Positions 26,767 through 34,623 of a stretch of DNA of 54,884 nt are shown piece by piece. Source of the DNA: Planctomycetes bacterium B3_Pla (GTDB lineage: Bacteria; Planctomycetota; Phycisphaerae; Sedimentisphaerales; Anaerobacaceae); the NCBI GenBank assembly GCA_005223045.1, contig NJBM01000028.1:1-54884 (forward strand). The letters run 5' to 3'. Position 1 is the first letter of the stretch. Every line of letters begins with the position of its first letter. The translations under genes were made by a program, and so were the position numbers. The notes under the pieces were generated by a model. It was not told the DNA's origin and made no database searches. It worked only from the letters and a program-made list of their open reading frames with translations.

Positions 26767-27780
26767 TCAATCCTCCGACATTATGCTGTATCTCTTGATT
26801 AGCTTCGATTTATTTGCGACATACCACTTGATGGTCTTTTCAATGCCGGCATCAAAGCTGACTTTTGGCGACCATCCAAGCGTGGCTTTAGCCTTGTCTA
26901 TGCTCGTGACCCTGTACTTCTCGCCCTGCGGCTTGCTTGTGTCCCATTCTATGTCGATCTTTCGATCCAGTATATTCTCCGCATGTTTGACGATAGTCTC
27001 CGCAACGGCCTTGATGGTTAGAGGTTCTCCACTGCCTGCGTTCAACGGCGTGGTTGTGTTCTCCTGAACCATCAGTATCATAAGATCGGCCACATCATCG
27101 GCGTAAACAAAATCCCTTACCGCAGAGCCGTCACCCCATACGGTCAGTGGATTTTCACCTCCGACGACGCGTTGTATGAGGGCCGGTATAATCAATGCCG
27201 AGGTGCCGTTGAAGTTGTCGTAGGGTCCGTACGTGTTGCCCGGCCGTATCGTCAGGAAGCCTTCGGTGTCATATTGAAGTTTATAGGCTTCTATCTGCAT
27301 CTCTCCGACAAGTTTAGAGATTCCGCCGAATATGTCCGAGGGATGTGGAAGTCCGGCAAAGGCATTTTTCTCCTCAAAAACCTCAGCAGGGGGGTAGATA
27401 CATATACTGCTCGTATATAAAAACCGTCTGACCTTGGCTTCTCTGGCGGCCTCCATTATCTGGATATTCATCAGAATGTTCTTGAGCAGGAATGTTGACG
27501 CCTTTGTCTTTGCGACGCCAATCCCTCCTTTGATTCCTGCGAGATGAAATACTATGTCGATATCCTTCAGCACGCTTTGGCAGACTTCCCTTTCACAAAT
27601 ATCCGCTCTGATAAATTCTATGTTCTCGGCAAAAGGCGACTCATCGTCAAGGCTGACTACCCTTATGTTTGCTCCCATTCTGTCTAACTTCTTCACGAGG
27701 GGGATCCCTATTAGCCCCGTGCCACCCGTCACCAGAATGTTGCTGTTGGCGATACCTTTACGTGTTTCAGGTTCTCTCAT
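26767..27780 (-). CDS. Extended SDR, NAD-dependent epimerase/reductase-like (1)
   Basis: Encodes 337 residues. The Rossmann motif is ILVTGGTGLIGIPLV at about residues 15-29, then VFHLAGIKGG, the serine region RRFLYTSSICIYPP and substrate-domain motifs IRPGNTYGPYDNF and WGDGSAVRDFVYADDVA, similar to GDP-fucose synthase and UDP-sugar epimerases. The catalytic YxxxK is not canonical. The segment reads DIFGGISKLVGE, so by eye a Gly (or Phe) replaces the tyrosine while the lysine stays. I confirmed the codons (TTC GGC GGA ATC TCT AAA). It may be an altered enzyme or use another acid. It lies 5 bases before a radical SAM gene. Confidence 0.8.
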   Translation of the reverse strand: MREPETRKGIANSNILVTGGTGLIGIPLVKKLDRMGANIRVVSLDDESPFAENIEFIRADICEREVCQSVLKDIDIVFHLAGIKGGIGVAKTKASTFLLKNILMNIQIMEAAREAKVRRFLYTSSICIYPPAEVFEEKNAFAGLPHPSDIFGGISKLVGEMQIEAYKLQYDTEGFLTIRPGNTYGPYDNFNGTSALIIPALIQRVVGGENPLTVWGDGSAVRDFVYADDVADLMILMVQENTTTPLNAGSGEPLTIKAVAETIVKHAENILDRKIDIEWDTSKPQGEKYRVTSIDKAKATLGWSPKVSFDAGIEKTIKWYVANKSKLIKRYSIMSED

Positions 27781-27805
27781 TTGGAATCCCAGGAACTAAC
27801 GGCCC

Positions 27806-29224
27806 TCAAATCACAGCGGCCTCACATTTGTCCGGCACTTGTCCAAATACTCGCTGGATATACTCTTCGATTTTCTTCTTTGGGTTTAGTTCGTATGCTT
27901 TTTTCTGAAGTTCACGGCGTTTCTCTATGCTCAAGTTATCGCTGTCCATAACTCCGGGGTACTGCTTGCCGTAATCATCCCAGTTGTTGGAGAGTATTTT
28001 CAGCCCGTATTCGTGTTTCTCTGCCATATCTCTCAAAGCTGTTTTTGGAAATGGGACCGCTATCGGAAAGGTTATCGAGTATAAGTCCAGCTCTTGAGCC
28101 AGCCTTATGTTCTTGTTGACTGTTTGTTCGGTCTCGCCGGGCAGGCCAATAATGAAACTGCCAACGCATATTAGCCCGGCTTCTTTTGCCCACTTGACCG
28201 CTTTTTTGATTTGGTCCGATGTAATTCGCTTCTTTGTGTTCTTCAAAATGACGTCGTCGCTGCTTTCGAGACCAAAGAAGACATAATAACAGCCGGCCTT
28301 CTTCATCAAGCTGAAAAGCTCGGGCGAAACATTATTTACCCTCGTGCTGCAAGACCATGTTATCTTTTTGTTGAGCCCTCTGCTGATTATTTGCTCGAAG
28401 AGCTCGTTGCACCACTTCAGGTCGAACATAAAGGTCTCATCCACAAAGCAAATAGATTCACAGCCGAAATCTTCTATGTTTCGTTCGATCTCGCTCAGGA
28501 CGGATTGGACAGAGCGAAACCTCCTGCGTTGTCCAAAGGCGCGAACGCAGAAAACACAGGAATAGGGGCATCCTCTGCTTGTCGTCATCGGCAGCTCCAG
28601 GTTCGTTCGATGCGGGTAGCAACCCTGGTAGTCCGCAAGGTCAAAATCCTCCCAGGCCGGAAAAGGCAGATCGTCAAGACGCTCAACCGCCTGACGGGAG
28701 AACTCTTTCTTTTCTCTGGTCACTACTCCTCTGACGTGCGAAAGCGGTTTTCCCCGCTCAATGCTCTCGATAAGCTCGGGCAAAAGCAGCTCGGCCTCTC
28801 CGCAAACGGCGAAATCAAAACCCTCGAATTCTTCTAAGGTCTCTTTCGGTGTCACCGTTGCGTGGACCCCCCCGGCGCAGACCAGAACATCCCGGAACTG
28901 TTTCTTTATCTCTCGTGCGATGTATCCTGCCGACTTGATGCCAATGGTATATGCCGTGAATCCGACAACCTTTGGGCTAACTTCGCTTATATGCCTTAGA
29001 AGGTCACCGACGGAAAACTGTTCCACTGCCATATCAATGAACTGTGCCCTGAATCCGTGCTGTTTGGCTACAGCAAGAAGATAGCCTATCCCAAGCGGCG
29101 GGGATTCCTGGTTCGGGATCTTCTCATCGATCCTGAGGGCAATTCGTTTCTCCTGGTCATGTTCAACATCCAGACTGGGATTGACCAATAGAATATCAAC
29201 TGTTTCTTTCTTGATAGTTTTCAT
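27806..29224 (-). CDS. B12-binding-type radical SAM protein (3)
   Basis: Encodes 472 residues. The N-terminal cobalamin-like domain has VDILLVNPSLDVE, GYLLAVAKQHGF, VVGFTAYTIGIKSAGYIA, VCAGGVHATV and FAVCGEAELLLPELI. The radical SAM motif is CPYSCVFC, followed by ICFVDETFMFD, YYVFFGLESSDDVIL and SFIIGLPGET. There is no DxHxxG cobalamin ligand motif. It is related in layout to the other two radical SAM proteins of the operon but clearly diverged, so three separate reactions or sequential steps are likely. No extra C-terminal domain is seen. Confidence 0.82.
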   Translation of the reverse strand: MKTIKKETVDILLVNPSLDVEHDQEKRIALRIDEKIPNQESPPLGIGYLLAVAKQHGFRAQFIDMAVEQFSVGDLLRHISEVSPKVVGFTAYTIGIKSAGYIAREIKKQFRDVLVCAGGVHATVTPKETLEEFEGFDFAVCGEAELLLPELIESIERGKPLSHVRGVVTREKKEFSRQAVERLDDLPFPAWEDFDLADYQGCYPHRTNLELPMTTSRGCPYSCVFCVRAFGQRRRFRSVQSVLSEIERNIEDFGCESICFVDETFMFDLKWCNELFEQIISRGLNKKITWSCSTRVNNVSPELFSLMKKAGCYYVFFGLESSDDVILKNTKKRITSDQIKKAVKWAKEAGLICVGSFIIGLPGETEQTVNKNIRLAQELDLYSITFPIAVPFPKTALRDMAEKHEYGLKILSNNWDDYGKQYPGVMDSDNLSIEKRRELQKKAYELNPKKKIEEYIQRVFGQVPDKCEAAVI

Positions 29225-29245
29225 GTCCTTTTATTCTCACTTTTT

Positions 29246-30211
29246 TCATAAACCGATCTCTACCCTTTGCTGTTTGTACCATTCGACGGTATCTCTAAGC
29301 CCTTCTTCCAAAGATATCTCGTGCTCAAAACCAAGGAGTCTTTTTGCTTTCGATGTGTCAACCATTCTAAATGGTATCGCCGTGGGCCTGGTCGAATCGA
29401 ACACGATCTCGGCATCCTCATAGTCGGCCGCATCGAGAATCAATCGAACAATCTCTTTGACGGTAACAACCCGGCCGTAGCCAATGTTGACCGGGTCACA
29501 TTCGGCGTGCTTTTCAAGCAGAAGCAAACAGCCCCGGGCAAGGTCTTGCACATGAAGAAAGTCCCGTACCTCTTCGCCTGTGCCCCAAATCTCGAATGGA
29601 TTCATCCGTTCGATAGCCTTCAAGATAAGCGCCGGTATGACATGGGCCCTGACCGGATCGAAATTGTCATATCGTCCATATACCGCCGTGGGGCGCAGTA
29701 TTGCGATCTTCAATTCCGATTTTGACGCAACGTACTCCGCCAGGCGTTCCAGATAGCGTCTCATCCATCCGTAGCCGAAGTAGCTCTGATGCGTCGGGCC
29801 GGACCAGAATTCGTCCTCTTTGACCGGATAGTCCGCAACCGGGTAACCCGTGCTGCTGCTGAAAATCAAAACTCGCTTTACTTCCGAGGCCCACGCCGCC
29901 TCCAATATTCGCGATGTCAGGACCAGATTTTCTGTAATTGCTGACATCGAATCGTATGCAGTGACGCCTGCTCCGGTGACAACACCTGCGGCATGGAATA
30001 CGAAATCAATGCCGCCAGTCGCCAGCAGACAGTCGCCGGGCCGTGTCAGGTCGGCTTCGACTGTTTCGATGTTGTCGTCCTGTATGAGCGGGGGGCGGTC
30101 GTGAATGGGTACGCGGACTTTCGCCCCATGCTTGAGCAGTTCCTGGACGATATGTGTCCCTACAAAACCGGTGCCGCCGGTAACCAACACGTGTTTGTCA
30201 CGATAGAACAC
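29246..30211 (-). CDS. Extended SDR, NAD-dependent epimerase/reductase-like (2)
   Basis: Encodes 321 residues. I prefer the GTG at 30211, which has AAGGGGGAAG about 7 bases upstream; a longer frame from a TTG at 30241 is possible. It overlaps the end of the transketolase C-subunit gene. The Rossmann motif VLVTGGTGFVGTHIV is followed by FVFHAAGVVTGAG, the serine strand VLIFSSSTGYPV, and IWGTGEEVRDFLHVQDLA. In the catalytic region it reads YFGYGWMRRYLERL, so tyrosine is present but the lysine four residues on is arginine. Closest relatives by motif are GDP-sugar reductases/epimerases of the GDP-fucose-synthase group. The substrate is likely the pathway's GDP-4-keto sugar. Confidence 0.8.
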   Translation of the reverse strand: MFYRDKHVLVTGGTGFVGTHIVQELLKHGAKVRVPIHDRPPLIQDDNIETVEADLTRPGDCLLATGGIDFVFHAAGVVTGAGVTAYDSMSAITENLVLTSRILEAAWASEVKRVLIFSSSTGYPVADYPVKEDEFWSGPTHQSYFGYGWMRRYLERLAEYVASKSELKIAILRPTAVYGRYDNFDPVRAHVIPALILKAIERMNPFEIWGTGEEVRDFLHVQDLARGCLLLLEKHAECDPVNIGYGRVVTVKEIVRLILDAADYEDAEIVFDSTRPTAIPFRMVDTSKAKRLLGFEHEISLEEGLRDTVEWYKQQRVEIGL

Positions 30212-31097
30212 TTGTAACTTCCCCCTTATTGCATTTCGCAAGGTGTTTTTGTACTGCGCCGTTTATAGCCGGGACATCCAGGCCCCAGTGTGCCCTGGCA
30301 TCTTCGAGTCTCCCGTAAGAGCAGTAGAACTCGTCCTGAATGCCGTGCCGAAAAACATTCAAGCCCGGCACCTCGCAGACGGCTTCATACAAGCCGAAGG
30401 CATCCTGGATGACGAGGATAGCCGTATCTTTAAACGCTGATATTGTTTCCTTATCAATCGGCTTTATTGTGTGGAAATAGACAAGATTTACGTCGAGGTC
30501 GCTGCACGCCTCGAACACGTTTGCCAGGACAGGTCCGGCAGTCATTACCGTAACGGGCGCGCCTGTATTCTTCAGCACGACCGCCTTGCCAAACGTGACC
30601 GGCATGTCAATATCGTGAGGATTGTCCGACAGTCTGAAATACGAAGGATTGTCGTTGTTGTATTGACTGCGAATCAGCACATCAGCCTCCTTGACGGAGC
30701 CGGGCTGCATAACTTCCATACCGGGCAACAAGCGCAGGATGGCAAGATCGGTGTAGGCATGATGTGTCGCTCCATCCCATGCGTAATCGAACGATGCGCC
30801 GCAGGATACTATGTTGCCCCCGAACCGATTGTAGCACATATCGAGTTTGATTTGCTCGAAGCTCCTTTCAGTAACAAAAGGAGCGATAGTGTGCACGAAC
30901 GGGAAGAAATCCTGTGAACTCAGGCCCGCGGCGACACTTATCAGTGTATTCTCACAGATGCCCATATTGTAGAATCTGTCGGGGTGGCTCTCTTTGAAAT
31001 CCCGGAACAGGTAAACACTGACATCCCCAAGTATCACAACGATCCTGTCGTCGCCGGCCGCCAAATCCATTACCGTATTCTTAAACTGTTTCCTCAT
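30198..31097 (-). CDS. Transketolase-like C-terminal subunit
   Basis: Encodes 299 residues from the ATG at 31097, which lies inside the end of the N-subunit gene. It has the pyrimidine-binding domain (RIVVILGDVSVYLF, FYNMGICENTLISVAAGLS with the TPP-activating Glu) and a C-terminal transketolase domain (TFGKAVVLKNTGAPVTVMTAGPVL, VYFHTIKPID). With the adjacent N-subunit it forms a split transketolase or DXS-like enzyme. Such two-gene forms occur in archaea and in biosynthetic clusters, where they transfer two- or three-carbon units. In a nucleotide-sugar operon a role in making or branching a sugar is likely, though unproven. Confidence 0.82.
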   Translation of the reverse strand: MRKQFKNTVMDLAAGDDRIVVILGDVSVYLFRDFKESHPDRFYNMGICENTLISVAAGLSSQDFFPFVHTIAPFVTERSFEQIKLDMCYNRFGGNIVSCGASFDYAWDGATHHAYTDLAILRLLPGMEVMQPGSVKEADVLIRSQYNNDNPSYFRLSDNPHDIDMPVTFGKAVVLKNTGAPVTVMTAGPVLANVFEACSDLDVNLVYFHTIKPIDKETISAFKDTAILVIQDAFGLYEAVCEVPGLNVFRHGIQDEFYCSYGRLEDARAHWGLDVPAINGAVQKHLAKCNKGEVTSVLS

Positions 31098-31863
31098 CCA
31101 ATTCCCCAATTAGCATCTCAAACTCCGATTCAGTTGGCGATTTCCTGTGCCATTGGTATTGATTGTCAATCAGAGTCTGGCATCCGTACCCTTTCTTTGT
31201 ATTGGCCACGATGGCCCTCACCATATCACCGTTTCCACCGATTTCGCTTTTCAAAACATCAACGTCATGGCCGTCAGCTTCTGATACTCGACAGCCGAAC
31301 GCCTTGAACCGTTCGGCAGGATTCTGAATTTGCAGGCCTCTGGAATGAGACATGTTGTTGTCGTAAATTATTGTAAGATTGTTTAGTTTCAGATTGGCGG
31401 CTACCATCGTCGCTTCCCATACCGAACCTTCGTTTGATTCACCATCCCCGATAAGAACGCACACCTTTCTTGAATTCTTCTCAATCTTGAACGCCAGCGC
31501 CATGCCGACGGCAAGGCCTATTCCGTGTCCAAGAGAGCCGGTTGAGGCCTCGATGCCCGGCACCTTGAGCTTGTCGGCGTGACAGCCGAAATCTGTTGCG
31601 AAGGAACCGTACGAATATACCTGTTGTGTATCGAAGTACCCGAGATGCGCCAAAACAGTGTAGTGGGCGAGCGAAGCATGCCCTTTGCTGAGAATGAAAA
31701 TGTCTCTCTGGTCCCACGATGGATCATCGGGATCGTGCCTGATGGTGCTGTAGATAGCATACAGAATCTCCACGATGGAGAAGCAGGTCGGCACGTGCCC
31801 GTGTCCGCTCTCTTTGGAGATGCTGAGTATGGATTTTCTGATTTCTTTGCAGTCAGGTATCAT
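31081..31863 (-). CDS. Transketolase-like N-terminal subunit
   Basis: Encodes 260 residues. Its ATG overlaps the methyltransferase stop as ATGA. It carries the TPP diphosphate-binding domain of transketolases: SKGHASLAHYTVLAHLGYF, the GSLGHGIGLAVGMALAFK segment, and GDGESNEGSVWEA up to IIYDNN, the GDG-to-NN TPP motif. It ends where the C-subunit begins. Length is normal for split transketolase N-subunits. Donor and acceptor cannot be read from the sequence; sugar-phosphate and 2-oxo-acid donors both remain possible. Confidence 0.85.
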   Translation of the reverse strand: MIPDCKEIRKSILSISKESGHGHVPTCFSIVEILYAIYSTIRHDPDDPSWDQRDIFILSKGHASLAHYTVLAHLGYFDTQQVYSYGSFATDFGCHADKLKVPGIEASTGSLGHGIGLAVGMALAFKIEKNSRKVCVLIGDGESNEGSVWEATMVAANLKLNNLTIIYDNNMSHSRGLQIQNPAERFKAFGCRVSEADGHDVDVLKSEIGGNGDMVRAIVANTKKGYGCQTLIDNQYQWHRKSPTESEFEMLIGELDEETV

Positions 31864-32618
31864 TCTATCTCTATATACGAAATTCGAGAGGTCATTGGAA
31901 ATCGCTGAATCCTTACGTTGTTTATTCCGAGGACCTCCCCAAGAGCAAGTGTCTCACCCGGGAATATATCGTCGGACAGCTCGTCGAATACCAATATACT
32001 GCCCTTACATAAATGAGGCTTGATGGTTTCCAGTGCAACTTTTGTTGGTGTGTAAATGTCAAAATCGAATATGGCAAGAGAAACGATTGTCTCCGGGTGA
32101 CATTTGAAATACTCAGGTACAGTTATGACGGCATCACCCTTCACGAGCTCATATTTTTTCAAGTGTGAGGCTGGATTCAGCGCTTCCTGTATGGACAATA
32201 TCTCGTCCAGGTAATTCTCATAATCCGGCGACACCGAAAAGGAGCCATCCTTGCATTCGCATAGTGTGCCGTCCTTTTCGCTCATACCTGTGAAACCCTC
32301 GAACGTATCGAAGCCGACGATTTTTCTGTGCCGGTTGAAAGGCTCGAAAATACCCCTAAGAGCCGACATAACAGACAATGTTTGCCCCCACCTGACGCCA
32401 AACTCCGCGATGATTCCATGCGTATGAGTGATTTTCCTGTAAATCTCATAGAAGAAAAGCAGCCTGGACAGATTCTTTGACGTCAGGAACAAGCCAAGGT
32501 TTGCCAGAACTTCATCATCGGGCAGGGGAGAAGAGTTAAAAAGTGACATAAGCTCGGCAAAAGCGTCCTTTTCCCCGGAGCTCGATAATACAATTGCATC
32601 GTGTTGTTTTGTTTTCAT
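31860..32618 (-). CDS. TylF/MycF-like SAM-dependent sugar O-methyltransferase
   Basis: Encodes 252 residues. The ATG at 32618 overlaps the upstream epimerase stop as ATGA. The SAM-binding region reads IIAEFGVRWGQTLSVM, followed by EPFNRHRKIVGFDTFEGF, a FDFDIYTPTKVALE metal-binding segment and GSILVFDEL. These are the motifs of the Mg-dependent TylF/MycF group that methylates hydroxyls on deoxysugars. In this operon it probably O-methylates the finished or nucleotide-linked sugar. No transmembrane or signal sequence is seen, so it is cytoplasmic. Confidence 0.78.
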   Translation of the reverse strand: MKTKQHDAIVLSSSGEKDAFAELMSLFNSSPLPDDEVLANLGLFLTSKNLSRLLFFYEIYRKITHTHGIIAEFGVRWGQTLSVMSALRGIFEPFNRHRKIVGFDTFEGFTGMSEKDGTLCECKDGSFSVSPDYENYLDEILSIQEALNPASHLKKYELVKGDAVITVPEYFKCHPETIVSLAIFDFDIYTPTKVALETIKPHLCKGSILVFDELSDDIFPGETLALGEVLGINNVRIQRFPMTSRISYIEIE

Positions 32619-33592
32619 TTTCGCCACCAGTCTCTGTTTTCAATCCACCACTCGGTGGTTTTCCGAATACCGCTTTCAATCGTATAACGAGGCTTCCATC
32701 CGAGCAATTCGCGCGCTTTCGTGCAATCAAGACTTCGGTGCCTGATTGTGGACGGCTTGTTCGCCTGGTATTTTATTGCCGAGGGATTATATTGGGCATA
32801 CTTCAGTGCCAGACTCACAACATTAGCGACACTAATCTTGGTTGCAGAGCCTATGTTGAATGTATCAAATCTGATTGTGTCATTGTCCAGCATAGCTACA
32901 ATGGCCTCTGCAATATCTTCCGAGTAAATGACGTCTCTTGTAACGTCGGGACTCCCCCACACTTCGAAGGGATTCTTGCGGTCGACAGCCTTTCTTATAA
33001 TTGCCGGGATGAAATGCGAAGTTTTCGGATCAAACTTGTCGAACGGGCCAAAAATGTTTGCCGCCCGGGCGATCAGAACCTCCATGCCGCAACGTTGATG
33101 CCAGAACCAACATAGCTTCTCGATGAACCGGACTACCCAGCCCATTCCATAGTGAGACATGCAAGGATCTTTATTCAGGTCAAGCTCTTCTTCTCTGATA
33201 TCCTTTTCACATTCCTGGTACAATGACGCCGAACTGACATAGACTACTCGTTTCACATTCTCGAAAGTAAACGCTTCTAACATCTGCGCATTCATAATCG
33301 CATTGTCGTTAATCTGACCCCACGGCTCCGACTCCAGAATCGCAGCGCCTCCCGTATTGGCTGCCGCCATAACAGCATAATCGCAACCTAATGCCAACTG
33401 CCGACAGCCATCAAGAGACCGCAGATCGCCTTGCACATACTCAACCTGTTTGTGCTCGATATGCGGCGACGTTTTGTGGTACACTGCGCGTATCCGCACG
33501 TCAGGATACAGTTCAAGCAGGTGGCTTATAATAGCCGAGCCGGCAAGACCGGTTGCTCCGGCCAAAAAGACAGTGCTGCTGTTAATATCCAT
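32615..33592 (-). CDS. Extended SDR, NAD-dependent epimerase-like (3)
   Basis: Encodes 325 residues. It has a Rossmann start (VFLAGATGLAGSAIISHL), a YAVMAAANTGGAA strand, the serine region RVVYVSSASLYQE, and the domain motifs ARAANIFGPFDKF and WGSPDVTRDVIYSEDIAE. The catalytic YxxxK is not canonical: the aligned stretch is HYGMGWVVRFIEKL, where both the tyrosine and the lysine positions appear changed (Met and Val), although a Tyr lies three residues earlier. It is similar to SDR (2) in the GW-R-(F/Y)-(I/L)-E pattern, so the two may be paralogues. It follows the GMD-like gene by 3 bases. Confidence 0.78.
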   Translation of the reverse strand: MDINSSTVFLAGATGLAGSAIISHLLELYPDVRIRAVYHKTSPHIEHKQVEYVQGDLRSLDGCRQLALGCDYAVMAAANTGGAAILESEPWGQINDNAIMNAQMLEAFTFENVKRVVYVSSASLYQECEKDIREEELDLNKDPCMSHYGMGWVVRFIEKLCWFWHQRCGMEVLIARAANIFGPFDKFDPKTSHFIPAIIRKAVDRKNPFEVWGSPDVTRDVIYSEDIAEAIVAMLDNDTIRFDTFNIGSATKISVANVVSLALKYAQYNPSAIKYQANKPSTIRHRSLDCTKARELLGWKPRYTIESGIRKTTEWWIENRDWWRK

Positions 33593-33595
33593 TTG

Positions 33596-34597
33596 CTAAA
33601 CCTTCTCCAACAAAGAGGTTGATTTGCACAGCAACTTTCGCCAGTATTCCAGGGTGTCGGCCAGAGTCTTCTCAAATGGTATCTCAGGTCTCCATCCGGT
33701 AGCCTCGTGGAACTTGTCGACACAAGGCACCTGAAGTGTCACATCGGAAGGGCGCAGCCGGTCAGGATCGACCTGAATCTCTATACCTTTTAGCGTTGAC
33801 ATCGCCAGCAGCTTGTCGAGCATCTGGCCAATTGTCATTGTTTCGATCCCTCCGATATTGTAAACCTCGCCGGGCCGGCACTTCTCAGCTACCAGCCAGT
33901 AAGCTCGCACTGCGTCTCTGACGTCGGAGAATGTCCTGACGCTGTCGAGATTTCCGACTTCGACGACCGGATCGGCCAAGCCAGCTTCTGCGGATGCTAT
34001 CTGTTTGGCAAAATTGGAGACAACAAAGACCTCTCCCCTGCGCGGGCCGGTATGCGTGAACATCCGCGTCCGTATGGTCTTGAGTCCCCACGAAAGCCAG
34101 TATTGCAGCGCCAGCATGTCCTCTCCAACCTTGCTGACCGCATAAGGTGAAGCCGGGCGCAGCGGATTGTCCTCCTTGATCGGGATTTCATCTTCCTTCA
34201 CCTGGCCATATACTTCTGATGAGCTGCATATATGAATTATGGGATCATATCCCTCGGACAGTTTTAATTGCCTGACTACCTCGAGCAAATTGCACGTGCC
34301 GACAACATTGGTTTCGAGCGTGTCAATCGGAGCGATGAAGCTGAAATCTACGTAGGATTGTGCCGCCAAGTGGAAAATGACGTCTGGTTTGTGCTCGGCC
34401 AACATCGTCTTGAGTGAAGGAAAGTCCTGCAAGTTTCCTTGAAGCAGGTCGATTCTGTCCAGGATTGCTTCTATGTTCTGTTTGGGCGACCGCCACCGAA
34501 CCAGGCCGCAAACCCGGACCTCAGAGTGATTCTCAAGTATATACTCAGCTAAATGGCTTCCCACAAAACCTGTTATGCCCGTGATTAGTGCTTTCAT
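33596..34597 (-). CDS. GDP-mannose 4,6-dehydratase-like SDR
   Basis: Encodes 333 residues with canonical features: ALITGITGFVGSHLAEYIL, IFHLAAQSYVDFSF, the catalytic SSSEVYG, PYAVSK with the YxxxK pair, and THTGPRRGEVFVVSNFAKQIA, which is diagnostic of GMD-type dehydratases. It ends with VTLQVPCVDKFHEATGW. It should form a 4-keto-6-deoxy GDP-sugar. Because HddA and HddC in the same operon point to GDP-D-glycero-D-manno-heptose, the substrate may be the GDP-heptose, as for the DmhA/WcbK enzymes, rather than GDP-mannose. It follows the last GT41 gene by 26 bases. Confidence 0.85.
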   Translation of the reverse strand: MKALITGITGFVGSHLAEYILENHSEVRVCGLVRWRSPKQNIEAILDRIDLLQGNLQDFPSLKTMLAEHKPDVIFHLAAQSYVDFSFIAPIDTLETNVVGTCNLLEVVRQLKLSEGYDPIIHICSSSEVYGQVKEDEIPIKEDNPLRPASPYAVSKVGEDMLALQYWLSWGLKTIRTRMFTHTGPRRGEVFVVSNFAKQIASAEAGLADPVVEVGNLDSVRTFSDVRDAVRAYWLVAEKCRPGEVYNIGGIETMTIGQMLDKLLAMSTLKGIEIQVDPDRLRPSDVTLQVPCVDKFHEATGWRPEIPFEKTLADTLEYWRKLLCKSTSLLEKV

Positions 34598-34623
34598 ATT
34601 TGTTTCTCTTTTTAAATGGAGAA

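Noticed and set aside
30198..31863. 1-deoxyxylulose 5-phosphate synthase for isoprenoids
   Set aside because: DXS is a single chain of about 620 residues with its own motifs. The two-gene split form and the sugar-operon context favour a transketolase-type enzyme.
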